The notes: a model not told the origin generated them from the sequence alone. Shown: positions 28,353 through 37,287, counted from the stretch's first letter. The stretch: DNA of 64,000 bases from Rhodospirillaceae bacterium (GCA_018660465.1 JABJKH010000114.1:21017-85016), one strand, 5' to 3'. Program-made: numbers and translations.

Positions 28353-30251
28353 CTAGCGCCCAATCGCGTACGTCTGCATGAACCGGGGGTTTGCCCCCGC
28401 CTTTAGCACGCCATTCTCCTGCGATACCGCCGTTAGTCTTCCCTGAGACCAATCGTCCATGACATCCACTTCGTGGCCACGGCGGCGGAGGTCTTCAACC
28501 GTCGCGTCTGAGAAACGGCCTTCCACGGCGACGCAGCCCGGCTCTGATAATCTTGGGAAGAAGGAACTTGGAAAGTGCGTCGTGCGGAAGGTGGGCGCAT
28601 CAATGGATTGTTGCAGGTTCATGCCGCCGTGCACGTGCCGCAGGAAGAAATTCAGAATCCATTGATCTTGTTGATCGCCGCCTGGCGTGCCGAACGCCAT
28701 GTAGGGTTTGCCGTCCTTCAACGCAAGGGTGGGTGTTAAGGTTGTGCGGGGGCGTTTGCCCGGCGCCAAGGACCCAGCCCGGCCTTCTTCCAACCAGAAC
28801 ATCTGGCCGCGTGTCCCCAAGGGGAAACCCAAACCAGGAATAACCGGGGACGCCTTAAACCACCCGCCGCTTGGCGTTGCCGAAACCATGTTGCCGTCGC
28901 GGTCGACAATGTCAAAATGAACTGTATCGCCGGGTTGTACTGCGGCCGCCGGGAAGCCGTCGGCGATGATGGTGCCGAGTTTACCTGCGTCCACATCGGC
29001 TTGTGTCTGGAACGTCACCGGACCGCCATAACCTGGGATGTCGCCAGGGCGCAGGTCCAGTGAAGCTGTCTCCCCCACTAAGGTCCGACGCGCTTCGTTG
29101 TAGGCATCGGACAGCAAGGTCTCCATCGGCACATCGACAAACTTCGGATCGCCGTAGAATTTCTCCCGGTCGGCAAAAGCAAGCTTGGCGCATTCCGTAA
29201 CGGTGTGAACGAAGTCAGAGCCGAGCGGGTCCATGGCCGCCACATCAAATCCTTTGAGCAATGCCAAGGCTTGCAGCAACACAGGAGCCTGACTCCACGT
29301 GCCACCCTTGCACACCGTGTATCCGTGATAGTCAAAGGTCACAGGGGCTTCTTCTTCTGCCCGCCACCGCGCCATGTCGTCGCCGGTCAAAAGCCCGTGG
29401 TGGCGTCGGCCTGTGTTATCAAGGACAGCGTTCTCTCGGCAAAATTTATCGATCTCTTCTGCGACGAAGCCCTCATAAAAAATTTCTCGAGCTTTCTCGA
29501 TACGGTCTTCGCGGCTACCGCCTGAGGCTTCGGCGTCCTTGATGATCCGCGTGTAGGTATCAGCCAGGACCGGGTTCGTTACCATGCTGTTCACGTCCGG
29601 CACGTTCCCATTTATCAGATAGGTATCCGCACTTGATGTCCATTCGGTCACGAACAAATCCCTGAGCGCACTCAACAGGGTATGAATGCCCGGCACAACG
29701 GGATAGCCATTCCGCGCATATCCCAACGCCGGTGCGAAAACGTCTTCCAGGTTCATCGTTCCAAAATCGCGCAGCAGCAACATCCAGGCCCCAAACGAGC
29801 CCGGCACCGTCGCCGGCAAAAGCCCGGCACCGGGAATCATAGCAACGTCCAGGTCTTTGAATTTCTCAATCGTCATGGCCGCCGGGGCGACGCCTTGGCC
29901 GCAAATAGCGCTGACTTTGTCGGAGCCGCCACGACAGACCACCATCGGCACTTCGCCCGCAGGGCCATTCAGGTGAGGTTCTATGACTTGCAATGCCAAG
30001 CCCGTCGCCACCGCCGCATCAAACGCATTGCCACCCTTTTCCAAGATCGACATTCCCGCCGCTGTTGCCAGCCAATGGGTGGACGACACCATGCCGAAGT
30101 TGCCCAGCAATTCGGGGCGCGTGGTAAATGGCGGTTCTGTTGAAAGACCTTTCCGGCCTTTGCCCGTACCGGACTTGGTGCCACGCATCAGATCAACGAA
30201 CGCGGGGTCTTTGGGGTCGTGCACCTGAGAATTTTGAATGTCGTCTGGCAT
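28353..30251 (-). CDS. gamma-glutamyltransferase family protein (second of a tandem pair)
   Basis: N-terminal nucleophile hydrolase family, 632 residues. The self-cleavage site is probably at the Thr of GDTVHFDIVDRDGNMVSATP (about 440-459), with the downstream PSGGW and GTPGGDQQDQW (about 542-552) typical of the family. No signal peptide is seen and the first 50 residues form a charged extension. In GGTs the precursor splits into large and small subunits and transfers or hydrolyses gamma-glutamyl groups, but members of this sub-branch can be cephalosporin acylase-like or of unknown specificity. It starts three bases after the paralogue at 30255. Confidence 0.87.
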   Translation of the reverse strand: MPDDIQNSQVHDPKDPAFVDLMRGTKSGTGKGRKGLSTEPPFTTRPELLGNFGMVSSTHWLATAAGMSILEKGGNAFDAAVATGLALQVIEPHLNGPAGEVPMVVCRGGSDKVSAICGQGVAPAAMTIEKFKDLDVAMIPGAGLLPATVPGSFGAWMLLLRDFGTMNLEDVFAPALGYARNGYPVVPGIHTLLSALRDLFVTEWTSSADTYLINGNVPDVNSMVTNPVLADTYTRIIKDAEASGGSREDRIEKAREIFYEGFVAEEIDKFCRENAVLDNTGRRHHGLLTGDDMARWRAEEEAPVTFDYHGYTVCKGGTWSQAPVLLQALALLKGFDVAAMDPLGSDFVHTVTECAKLAFADREKFYGDPKFVDVPMETLLSDAYNEARRTLVGETASLDLRPGDIPGYGGPVTFQTQADVDAGKLGTIIADGFPAAAVQPGDTVHFDIVDRDGNMVSATPSGGWFKASPVIPGLGFPLGTRGQMFWLEEGRAGSLAPGKRPRTTLTPTLALKDGKPYMAFGTPGGDQQDQWILNFFLRHVHGGMNLQQSIDAPTFRTTHFPSSFFPRLSEPGCVAVEGRFSDATVEDLRRRGHEVDVMDDWSQGRLTAVSQENGVLKAGANPRFMQTYAIGR

Positions 30252-30254
30252 AAT

Positions 30255-32069
30255 TTACCTCCCCACTGCGTAACCCTGCATCATCCGCGGATTGGCAGCT
30301 GCTTTCAGCATATCACCGTCCTTGGCTGCTGCCGTGGTTCGGCCCAGGCTCCAATCGTCTTCGACAACCACATTGTGGCCACGGCGACGGAGTTCCTCAA
30401 TCGTCGCCGTGGGGAAGCGTCCTTCCATGGTCAGGTTGCCAGGGTCAACTTCGCGAGGGTAAAACGATCCTGTCCAGTGGCTGCTGTTAAAGCCAGGGGC
30501 TTCGATGGCTTCTTGTAGGTTCATGCCGAAATGCATATGGCGAAGAAGCATGTGCGTTGCCCATTGATCCTGCTGATCCCCGCCGGGTGTGCCCCACGCC
30601 ATGTAGGGTTTGCCATCCCTGAATGCCATCGATGGGGTTAACGTCGTCCGGGGTCGGCGTTTCGGTCCGATACACGACGGTGAGCGTTCATCCACCCAAT
30701 ACATCTGTGCACGAATGGTCAGGCAGAACCCAAGCCCTGGGATCGCCGGGGAGCTTTGCAGCCAGCCCCCACTCGGCGTTCCGGAAACCATATTGCCGTG
30801 GCGGTCTATAATATCAAAATGCACGGTATCGCCTTGCATCACACCGTCAGATCTCGCGATGGTTTCTGAATCGATCTTGGCAACGGTCGGCTCGCCAATG
30901 CCAAAGGCTGCGGCGAAGGCTAAATCATCCGACTTCTCGCGTTCGAATATGGGACCGCCAAAGCCGGGGATATTACCCGGCCGCTGTTCCATCGACGCCG
31001 TGTCGCCCACCAGTTTCCGACGGGCCGCGTTGTAGTCGTCGCTCAACAAGGTATCCATCGGGATTTCGCTGAAGTTTGGATCGCCATAAAAACTTTCCCG
31101 GTCCGCATACGCCAGCTTTGCGCATTCTTGCACCAAGTGAACGAAGTCCGGATCTGTTGCCGACATGCCGGAAAGATCGAACCCTTGCAGCAAGGCCAAC
31201 TGTTGCAACATCACCGGTCCCTGCCCCCAAGGTCCGGTCTTATAAACCGTGTAGTTGTGGTAATCGTAGCTGAGCGGGTCCTCTACCGTCGCTTCCCACT
31301 CCGCCATATCGCTGCCGCGCAGGAAGGCGCTGTTGCGGTTGCCGGTGACATCCAAGGCTTCGGTGACGCGACAAAACTTGTCGATGGTTTCAGCGATAAA
31401 TCCTTGCGACCAGATTTTGCGCGCGGCTTCGATTTGGTTGTCACGATCCCCACCAGCAGATTCAGATTCCTTAACGATCCTGGAATAGGTGTCGGCCAGA
31501 ACAGGGTTCTTATAGAGAGAGCCCGGCTTTGGAATATTCCCATCGGGAAACCATAAATCCCCTGACGTCGTCCATTCTTCTTTGAAAAGCGCATGGACCA
31601 GTTCAAGGGTGGCGCAAACCTTGGGCACCAAAGGGCAGCCGTTTCGGGCATAGCTAATGGCCGGTGCCATAACTTCGCGAAGCGTCATGGTGCCATAGTT
31701 CTTCAGCAGCAACATCCAGGCATCGAACGCCCCTGGCACCACCGCCGCCGTCAGGCCACTGCCGGGAATGACGTCAATCCCGATGTCCCGGTACGCATCT
31801 GGTGTCGCTGTCACAGGTGCCACACCCTGGCCACAGATGACCTTGGTTTCGTTATGTTCCGCATCATGAACAATCAACGGCACTTCACCCGCCGGGCCGC
31901 AAAGATGAGGCTCGGCGATTTGCAGGACAAACCCCATCGCCACCGCTGCATCGAAGGCATTGCCGTCTTTCTCAAGGACCGCCATGCCGACACTGGAGGC
32001 AAGCCAGTGGGTTGAAGTAACAACACCAAAGGTGCCGAGAATTTCCGGGCGGGTGGTAAAATCGTTCAT
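30255..32069 (-). CDS. gamma-glutamyltransferase family protein (first of a tandem pair)
   Basis: 604 residues, clearly paralogous to the next gene: both share RPE-LLG/ILGTFGVV-STHWLA near the N-terminus, the nucleophile segment GDTVHFDIIDRHGNMVSGTP, PSGGW, LGF and GTPGGDQQDQWA. The nucleophile is inferred to be the Thr of DTVHF. No signal peptide. It follows the aspartate dehydrogenase by about 50 bases on the same strand. The pair presumably arose by tandem duplication and may form a heteromer or differ in substrate. Confidence 0.87.
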   Translation of the reverse strand: MNDFTTRPEILGTFGVVTSTHWLASSVGMAVLEKDGNAFDAAVAMGFVLQIAEPHLCGPAGEVPLIVHDAEHNETKVICGQGVAPVTATPDAYRDIGIDVIPGSGLTAAVVPGAFDAWMLLLKNYGTMTLREVMAPAISYARNGCPLVPKVCATLELVHALFKEEWTTSGDLWFPDGNIPKPGSLYKNPVLADTYSRIVKESESAGGDRDNQIEAARKIWSQGFIAETIDKFCRVTEALDVTGNRNSAFLRGSDMAEWEATVEDPLSYDYHNYTVYKTGPWGQGPVMLQQLALLQGFDLSGMSATDPDFVHLVQECAKLAYADRESFYGDPNFSEIPMDTLLSDDYNAARRKLVGDTASMEQRPGNIPGFGGPIFEREKSDDLAFAAAFGIGEPTVAKIDSETIARSDGVMQGDTVHFDIIDRHGNMVSGTPSGGWLQSSPAIPGLGFCLTIRAQMYWVDERSPSCIGPKRRPRTTLTPSMAFRDGKPYMAWGTPGGDQQDQWATHMLLRHMHFGMNLQEAIEAPGFNSSHWTGSFYPREVDPGNLTMEGRFPTATIEELRRRGHNVVVEDDWSLGRTTAAAKDGDMLKAAANPRMMQGYAVGR

Positions 32070-32119
32070 GGGGTATCCTTAGATTTGTAGAGGGCCGCGA
32101 ATATATCACATGCCAAGAA

Positions 32120-32953
32120 TTATGTGCCTACTTTAAATTGCGCCGTTATGCCACGAAGTGCGGCGATAACACTTAGCGCCGTGATCTTTCCAGTCCGCAT
32201 GTTTTCTTCGGAGGGAACGTTCTTGATCGTGGCTTCGAAATCGGCACTATCAGCCTCGACCTCAAAGTGCTGAATGTTCCGATCCACGCCCGGATCAGCC
32301 CAGATTTGCAATGTCGTGCGATCCGGTCCAATTCCGGCAAGGCTCAACGCTGCTGCCACATTAACGTTGGCGGGAAAGCCCTTGGCACCTTCTCGAGCAC
32401 TACCCTCAAATATTTTTGTCGGCTCGGTAATCGCGTCCATATCAAGGTCGTTCTCAACGACGTAAGGCGCACCTACAAACCCCGCAGGGTTCTTTCGCGT
32501 CACCATGGTGACAGAATGTATTGTTCCTTCGGCGGCAGCCCGCACAGCATCCAAGGCTATCAAGGCCCCCGTCGGCACGATAATTCGAGCATGATGCTGA
32601 TCGGCTAGCGCCTTCAAATCATCATGCTCCAACAAACTGCCAACGCTGATCGGAACGAACGTCCGCCCAGCCTCCAAAGCAGGAACCGCGACATCTCTAA
32701 ACACAGCACTCGGCGCACATTCGAGAACAATATCTGCGAGATCAGCGAGTTCTCCTAACGCTACCACAGGCACTTGGTTCTTGAAGTCCGCGATATTGCG
32801 CTTGGCTTTGTCTGTATCACGTGCGGAAACGGCAGCGAGTTCCAGCCCCGGAAGCTCGCCCGCATCCAAAACCCCCGCAACCTTGAGCCCAATCGCGCCT
32901 AGCCCGCCAATACCAACGCGCAAGGCTCCACCATTTTGTACTTCTGTATTCAT
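32120..32953 (-). CDS. aspartate dehydrogenase (NadX-like)
   Basis: NAD(P)-dependent L-aspartate dehydrogenase family, which makes iminoaspartate or oxaloacetate plus ammonia. The Rossmann motif is GIGGLGAIGLKVAGVL and the C-terminal block GKITALSVIAALRGI matches the family. The frame opens at a TTG at 32965, but ATG at 32953 (MNTEVQ) is better placed, giving 277 residues. It leads the gamma-glutamyltransferase pair, so products of gamma-glutamyl or aspartyl compounds may be its substrates. No nadA/nadC gene is near, which argues against an NAD biosynthesis role. Confidence 0.85.
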   Translation of the reverse strand: MNTEVQNGGALRVGIGGLGAIGLKVAGVLDAGELPGLELAAVSARDTDKAKRNIADFKNQVPVVALGELADLADIVLECAPSAVFRDVAVPALEAGRTFVPISVGSLLEHDDLKALADQHHARIIVPTGALIALDAVRAAAEGTIHSVTMVTRKNPAGFVGAPYVVENDLDMDAITEPTKIFEGSAREGAKGFPANVNVAAALSLAGIGPDRTTLQIWADPGVDRNIQHFEVEADSADFEATIKNVPSEENMRTGKITALSVIAALRGITAQFKVGT

Positions 32954-33056
32954 GCTCTTAACCAACTACCTTTTATGGTTAGAGGGTAAGCCCGCATCTC
33001 TGGTCTTAGCAAGGGTCGTTAGGAATTGACGATTTTCAATAGCATGAGTAGAGGAC

Positions 33057-33151
33057 TTCCTTCGAGACGCTCGCGGAGGCTCGCTCCTCAGGATGAAGGG
33101 TGAGACAAGATTCATTTACGGTGAGGAGCGCCGGGGGCGTGTCTCAAACCA
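33057..33151. repeat. two dispersed palindromic repeats
   Basis: The first copy (33057-33100) reads TTCCTTCGAGACGC-TCGCGGAGGC... CTCCTCAGGATGAAGG. The second (33119-33151) reads CGGTGAGGAGCGCC-GGGGGCGTGTCTCAAACCA, the CACC/GGTG-ended variant. They are in opposite orientation, separated by about 18 bases, and occupy most of the gap 32966-33175 between the aspartate dehydrogenase and the Doc toxin. Confidence 0.8.
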
Positions 33152-33175
33152 CATGTTGGTTTTTGTGTTCTAGCC

Positions 33176-33562
33176 TTAACGCCTCACCGAATTATCCTCA
33201 AACCAAATCGCCACCTTCTCCTCATCCGTCTCCCCCGCCGCCAGCGCCAGAATGACATTCACCATCTCAACCTCGTCCGGCCTGAAGTCGTACCCGTTCA
33301 GGCTCAAAAATGAATTCCCCGCGAGCAGCCCTGCGCGTTTGTTGCCGTCTAGGAATGAATGGTTTTGGATGATGCCTGCGGTATAGGCGGCGGCCAGGGC
33401 GAATAGGCTTGGTGTATCGCCATAGGCATAAAGATTTTGAGGACGACCCAGGGCGCTTTCCAGCAACCCCTCGTCACGAATGCCGTCAGTCCCGCCGAAC
33501 GCCGAAATGGCTTGGGCGTGCATTGCCTTCACCATCTGGACGGTGAGCCACTTAGGCTGCAT
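33176..33562 (-). CDS. Doc-type Fic toxin
   Basis: 128 residues with the Fic/Doc active motif HSFLDGNKRA (H68 to A77), and the Doc-specific N-terminal part (GIRDEGLLESALGRPQNLYA). Doc toxins phosphorylate EF-Tu and arrest translation. The start ATG overlaps the antitoxin TGA (TGATG), so the two are coupled. Two palindromic repeats lie just after the stop. The gene pairing differs from Phd-Doc because the partner is AbrB/MazE-like. Confidence 0.92.
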   Translation of the reverse strand: MQPKWLTVQMVKAMHAQAISAFGGTDGIRDEGLLESALGRPQNLYAYGDTPSLFALAAAYTAGIIQNHSFLDGNKRAGLLAGNSFLSLNGYDFRPDEVEMVNVILALAAGETDEEKVAIWFEDNSVRR

Positions 33563-33792
33563 CAGCCTTCAGCGAGTTTCTTCATCGCGTTAGGATAACG
33601 ACGCATGAAATCCTGGCTCGCGTCGAGGGCTTGTTCGAAGTCCGGATCGTATGGGGTCATAAGAACACCGTCCGGCGTATCGACCAGATAGAATTCGCTG
33701 CCTTCTTCCAGGCGCAGGTCTTTGAGAACCTCCTTGGGCACTGTAAACCCAAGCGACGTTCCGACCTTTCGAAGTTTTAGTTTTGTGCTCAT
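33562..33792 (-). CDS. AbrB/MazE-like antitoxin
   Basis: 76-residue SpoVT/AbrB-fold DNA-binding protein. The N-terminal swapped-hairpin motif is LKLRKVGTSLGFTVPKEVL, and the C-terminal part (FEQALDASQDFMRRYPNAMKKL cut) is helical and probably covers the toxin. It overlaps the Doc gene by one base. A perfect palindrome eight bases upstream of its ATG is the likely autoregulatory operator. Confidence 0.9.
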   Translation of the reverse strand: MSTKLKLRKVGTSLGFTVPKEVLKDLRLEEGSEFYLVDTPDGVLMTPYDPDFEQALDASQDFMRRYPNAMKKLAEG

Positions 33793-33800
33793 AACCTTAC

Positions 33801-33820
33801 AATAATATAATTATATTATT
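33801..33820. promoter_or_regulatory. perfect 20-bp palindrome, toxin-antitoxin operator
   Basis: AATAATATAATTATATTATT is self-complementary over all 20 bases and lies eight bases upstream of the antitoxin ATG. It contains TATAAT on the minus strand, which could be the -10 box, so binding would block transcription, as is usual for AbrB/MazE-type antitoxins. Confidence 0.75.
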
Positions 33821-33837
33821 TAATCAAGAGAGGTCTA

Positions 33838-34914
33838 TTAAGCATTCTCCCCCCGCACCGCTTCACATACCGCTTCAACAATTTCATCGGTCGTTGCGCT
33901 GCCGCCGAGGTCGGCGGGCATCACCTCACCCGCCGCGGTGACGCGTTCGACTGCGGTCATCAGGCGCTTGGCGGCGGAAGGCTCGCCTAGGTGTTCCAGC
34001 ATCATTACCGCTGACCAAAGCGTGCCAATCGGGTTGGCGATGCCTTTGCCGATGATGTCGAAGGCGGAGCCGTGGATGGGTTCGAACATTGAGGGATAAG
34101 TGCGTTCCGGGTTGAGGTTCGCCGTCGGACCGATGCCCAAGCTGCCAGACAAAGCCGCGGCCAAATCGCTCAGCACATCCGCATGCAAGTTCGTCGCGAC
34201 AACGACATCAATCGACTTGGGATCAAGCACCATCCGCGTGGTCATCGCATCGACCAGGATTTTGTCTGTGGTGACATCAGGGTAATCCCCCTTGATCGAA
34301 TGATAAATATCATCCCACATCACCAGCCCATGGCGCTGGGCGTTGGATTTTGTGACGACGGTCAGGTGCTTCCGGGGTCGGGTACGGGCCAGTTCAAACG
34401 CGAACCTTTGTACCCGCTCCACACCTGTTCGGGTAAATACAGATACATCCATGCCGACTTCTTCTGGCAATCCCCGATGCACGCGCCCACCGGCACCGGC
34501 GTATTCGCCTTCGGTGTTTTCGCGAACAATGATCCAGTCCAGGTCTTCCGCCGGGCAATCGCGGAGTGGCCCTTCAATCCCCGGCAGCAACCGCGCCGGT
34601 CGCACGTTGGCGTATTGATCAAACCCCTGACAAATCGCCAGCCGCAAGCCCCAGAGCGTAATGTGATCGGGCACATCAGGATCACCCGCAGAGCCAAAAT
34701 AAATCGCGTCCACATCGCGAATTTGCGCCGGGCCGTCTTCCGGCATCATGATGCCGTGTTCGCGGTAATAGTCCGACCCCCATGGGAAATGTTCGACGTT
34801 GAGCTTAAACCCGCCGTCTTTTTCTTCCAGCACCCGAAGAACCTTTAGGCCTGCTTCAATGACCTCTGTGCCGATGCCGTCACCGGGGATCGCAGCAATT
34901 TTGTACTCTTTCAA
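33838..34914 (-). CDS. tartrate dehydrogenase/decarboxylase-like isocitrate dehydrogenase family protein
   Basis: 358-residue beta-decarboxylating dehydrogenase (IDH/IMDH family), closest in pattern to tartrate dehydrogenase TtuC. AIPGDGIGTEVIEAG at the N-terminus, substrate loop ANVRPARLLPGIEGPL and VRENTEGEYAGAGGR, metal site NLHADVLSDLAAAL and NAD block EPIHGSAFDIIGKGIANP. Start is TTG at 34914, supported by AGGAG eight bases upstream. It diverges from the solute-binding-like gene at 35021, about 106 bases away. 3-Isopropylmalate is the less likely substrate. Confidence 0.87.
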   Translation of the reverse strand: MKEYKIAAIPGDGIGTEVIEAGLKVLRVLEEKDGGFKLNVEHFPWGSDYYREHGIMMPEDGPAQIRDVDAIYFGSAGDPDVPDHITLWGLRLAICQGFDQYANVRPARLLPGIEGPLRDCPAEDLDWIIVRENTEGEYAGAGGRVHRGLPEEVGMDVSVFTRTGVERVQRFAFELARTRPRKHLTVVTKSNAQRHGLVMWDDIYHSIKGDYPDVTTDKILVDAMTTRMVLDPKSIDVVVATNLHADVLSDLAAALSGSLGIGPTANLNPERTYPSMFEPIHGSAFDIIGKGIANPIGTLWSAVMMLEHLGEPSAAKRLMTAVERVTAAGEVMPADLGGSATTDEIVEAVCEAVRGENA

Positions 34915-34971
34915 AATCTAAACTCCTAAATGTATTTACGGGTGTTGCCCTGCTCGAACGCACCTGCCATT

Positions 34972-34993
34972 CTCCCTCCATATTTTCAGGGAG
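34972..34993. promoter_or_regulatory. short inverted repeat in divergent promoter region
   Basis: CTCCCT-N10-AGGGAG lies between the tartrate dehydrogenase and the binding-protein-like gene and 13 bases before AAGGAG, the ribosome site of the latter. It could be an operator or a leader hairpin for the 35021 gene. Confidence 0.3.
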
Positions 34994-35020
34994 CCCCACC
35001 TTTACAAGGAGAATTGGACT

Positions 35021-36022
35021 GTGGCAAAGACGATTACATTCGCATGTTGGGATTACGACCGGGTTATGCCGGTAATGGACGGCACCGTGCCTGTTGAGGA
35101 CTACGAAGTCTGCCCGATTTTACTTAAACCTGCGGATCTATTTCCGCGTACCTTACAGCGCCAGGAATTCGATGTTTCAGAGCTTTCATTCAGCAGTTAC
35201 ATGCTGCAAACATCCCGTGGCACGTCTGATTACATCGCCATCCCCGTCTTTACCTCCCGCGCGTATCGCCATTCGTCGATCTATGTTCGGAATGATGCGG
35301 GCATAAACGACCCCAAAGACCTGGAGGGCAAAAAGGTCGGTATTCCTGAATACCAAATGACCCTGGTCGTCTGGGCGCGAGGCATGTTGCAGGACGAATA
35401 CGGCGTTGATATCAAGAAGATGAAACTCCGGCGCGGTGCGACCAACTACGCGGGGCTAAAAGAACGCCTGAAGCTTGAACTGCCGGACGACATTGATATC
35501 GAACCCATCCCAGAAGACAAGAGCACGAACGATCTTTTATTGTCCGGTGAGATCGATGCGATCATCTCCCCCACCCCGCCCGATAGCTTCGTCGATGGTC
35601 ACGAAAATGTTCGGGAATTGCTGGGCGGCATACGCGAGACTGAAAAAGCATTCCACACCCGCACCGGCGCATTTCCGATCATGCACACGGTGGTGATCAA
35701 GAAATCCATCGTCGAAGAAAACCCTGATCTGGCGCCAAAGCTATTTTCGGCATTGTGCAAAGGCCGCAACATCGCGTTGGCGAATTTAAAAGAAATCTCC
35801 AACGGCCCGGCCAACCGCCTGTCGATCCCCTGGCTGCAAGCCGAGCTCGCCGAAACCCGCCGCGTCATGGGCGATAATTATTGGTGGTATGGGATCGAGA
35901 GAAACCGCAAAGAACTCGAAAACATGTGCCGCTATTCTCAGGAACAATATTTGTCCGAGCGGTTGCTAACCGTCGAAGAACTGTTCACGGAATCAACATT
36001 GAATTTGCCTGACGAGTTCTAA
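35021..36022 (+). CDS. 4,5-dihydroxyphthalate decarboxylase/solute-binding-like protein
   Basis: 333 residues with the periplasmic-binding-protein-type two-lobed fold pattern of the DHP decarboxylase-like family: TFACWDYDRVMPVMDGTVPV, DVSELSFSSYMLQ (about 46-58), DLEGKKVGIPEYQMTL (about 98-113), and NRKELENMCRYSQEQ near the end. There is no signal peptide, so it is probably cytoplasmic or exported by another route. Start is GTG at 35021, with AAGGAG ten bases upstream. It is paralogous to 53921-54916. Function is unproven; a decarboxylase or sensor role is as likely as transport. Confidence 0.8.
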   Translation: MAKTITFACWDYDRVMPVMDGTVPVEDYEVCPILLKPADLFPRTLQRQEFDVSELSFSSYMLQTSRGTSDYIAIPVFTSRAYRHSSIYVRNDAGINDPKDLEGKKVGIPEYQMTLVVWARGMLQDEYGVDIKKMKLRRGATNYAGLKERLKLELPDDIDIEPIPEDKSTNDLLLSGEIDAIISPTPPDSFVDGHENVRELLGGIRETEKAFHTRTGAFPIMHTVVIKKSIVEENPDLAPKLFSALCKGRNIALANLKEISNGPANRLSIPWLQAELAETRRVMGDNYWWYGIERNRKELENMCRYSQEQYLSERLLTVEELFTESTLNLPDEF

Positions 36023-36124
36023 GTCGGGGTGAGTTGACCGAGGTCAAGGGGGTTACTCCGTCCTGTCGTTATACCTGTGCCAAACTTACCACTTGCACAG
36101 GCCCATAACGATAAGGAGCCCCCG

Positions 36125-36592
36125 ATGAAGATTACCGACGCCCTGCTGGGCGAACACGCCGTGATGTATGAACTGTTTGAGCACATCCGCGACACGGCCC
36201 ATAACGCGAACGACGTTCAGGAAATTCAGCGTATTGTCTTGGTGGTGGAGAGACTCCTGCTGTCCCATGCCCGGATCGAGGAAGACATGTTGTTTCCAGA
36301 ACTGGAACCCCACCTCGGGCCGATGGGCCCGCTTGCCGTCATGCGCTCCGAACACCAAGAGATCGAAGACCTCCTCACCGCCGCCAAAGCAGCAACCGAT
36401 GTCGGCGTTCTCAAATCAACAATCGAGCAGTTCCTGGACCTGACCTACGGCCACTTCCAAAAAGAAGAACAAGTCCTCTTCGCCATGGCCCAACAGGTCC
36501 TCGACGAACCCGCCCTGACGGACCTCGGCACCAAATGGGCCGCGCGCCGAAAAGTTGTTGTTGATGGACAGGGCTGCCTGGGGGCGGCCTAG
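36125..36592 (+). CDS. hemerythrin domain-containing protein
   Basis: Four-helix protein of 155 residues with diiron ligands H11 (GEHAVMYELFEH20), H48 with E52 (SHARIEED), H77 (SEHQEIEDLL) and H110 with E114 (YGHFQKEEQVLF). This is the bacterial hemerythrin pattern, binding O2 or serving redox/nitric-oxide protection. ATG at 36125 is chosen over 36077 because AAGGAG lies eight bases upstream. The gap to the preceding gene is about 100 bases. Confidence 0.9.
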   Translation: MKITDALLGEHAVMYELFEHIRDTAHNANDVQEIQRIVLVVERLLLSHARIEEDMLFPELEPHLGPMGPLAVMRSEHQEIEDLLTAAKAATDVGVLKSTIEQFLDLTYGHFQKEEQVLFAMAQQVLDEPALTDLGTKWAARRKVVVDGQGCLGAA

Positions 36593-36614
36593 AGGGTATT
36601 TGAGAATGACGGGG

Positions 36615-37004
36615 TCAGAATTTTCCGCGCACACTGAAAGCGATACCGAGCCACACAAAACTTCTGAGAGTCATCGCGCCAACCGTGCGCATTTCATAGG
36701 CTCCATCCATCAGGATATGAATGCCGAAGGCTGCGAAAACAAGTATCGTTAGGGCTGCAATTGAAAATGCTAAGGGTGTGACCCAGGAACGCCATAAGAA
36801 CAGCCCAGCGGCCCCTGCAATATATGCAAATCCAACGAGGAAATTGAACCAGACAACAAACGGTACGTAGTTTCCAGCGGCTTCGCGACTGGCACCTTCA
36901 ACGAAGAGAACACCTCCACCTGACATGACGGACAAAAGTCCAAATATGCCAACAAAAACCGCCGCCAAAATGGCCCAACGAGGTCGTTTATTTTGATCTG
37001 TCAT
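36615..37004 (-). CDS. small four-helix membrane protein, function unknown
   Basis: 129 residues with four hydrophobic segments (AILAAVFVGIFGLLSV, VPFVVWFNFLVGFAYIAGAA, PLAFSIAALTILVFAAFGIH, TLRSFVWLGIAF) and a short positive N-terminus. No family recognised. It converges with the hemerythrin gene 22 bases away and lies next to a repeat-rich stretch. The ggggtca motif at its stop (36610-36616) is complementary to tgacccc motifs at 37416-37470. Confidence 0.65.
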   Translation of the reverse strand: MTDQNKRPRWAILAAVFVGIFGLLSVMSGGGVLFVEGASREAAGNYVPFVVWFNFLVGFAYIAGAAGLFLWRSWVTPLAFSIAALTILVFAAFGIHILMDGAYEMRTVGAMTLRSFVWLGIAFSVRGKF

Positions 37005-37152
37005 GTTCCTATAACCTGCTTTGACTTCTTCAACTAAATCTACAGTAATGTGGTGTTGTATACCGCTTGGCGCAAGTCTTGGAGGAAACTAAAAATGGCA
37101 GGAGGGAGCGAGCCTCCTAAGGAAGGCCAGGGGCTAGATCGGCGTATCGGAA

Positions 37153-37204
37153 TTTTACTCAGCATCCTTCGAGTCCCGCCACTCCGCGACGCCTCAGGAT
37201 GAGG
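37153..37204. repeat. dispersed palindromic repeat
   Basis: TTTACTCAGCATCCTTCGAG, then TCCCGCCACTCCGCGACG, then CCTCAGGATGAGG. The ends are full length; the inner stem is weaker than in other copies. First of three repeat blocks that occupy the 474-base gap 37005-37478. Confidence 0.8.
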
Positions 37205-37238
37205 AAATTTTTTAATTTACTATATATTCAATTACCTA

Positions 37239-37287
37239 CCTCATCCTGAGGAGCGCTATAAGCGCGTCTCGAAGGACGCTGAGTAAA
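37239..37287. repeat. dispersed palindromic repeat
   Basis: CTCATCCTGAGGAGCGC-TATAA-GCGCGTCTCGAAGGA followed by CGCTGAGTAAA, in opposite orientation to the copy at 37153, 34 A+T-rich bases away. A low-complexity CTCTGTGT-rich stretch follows at 37310-37370. No gene is present. Confidence 0.85.

Noticed and set aside
29682..30143. 153-codon plus-strand frame within the gamma-glutamyltransferase-like gene
   Set aside because: Antisense shadow with basic low-complexity composition and no motif; similar frames appear in all G+C-rich genes here.
34183..34848. 221-codon plus-strand frame inside the tartrate dehydrogenase-like gene
   Set aside because: Antisense shadow of a well-supported gene, with no conserved motif.
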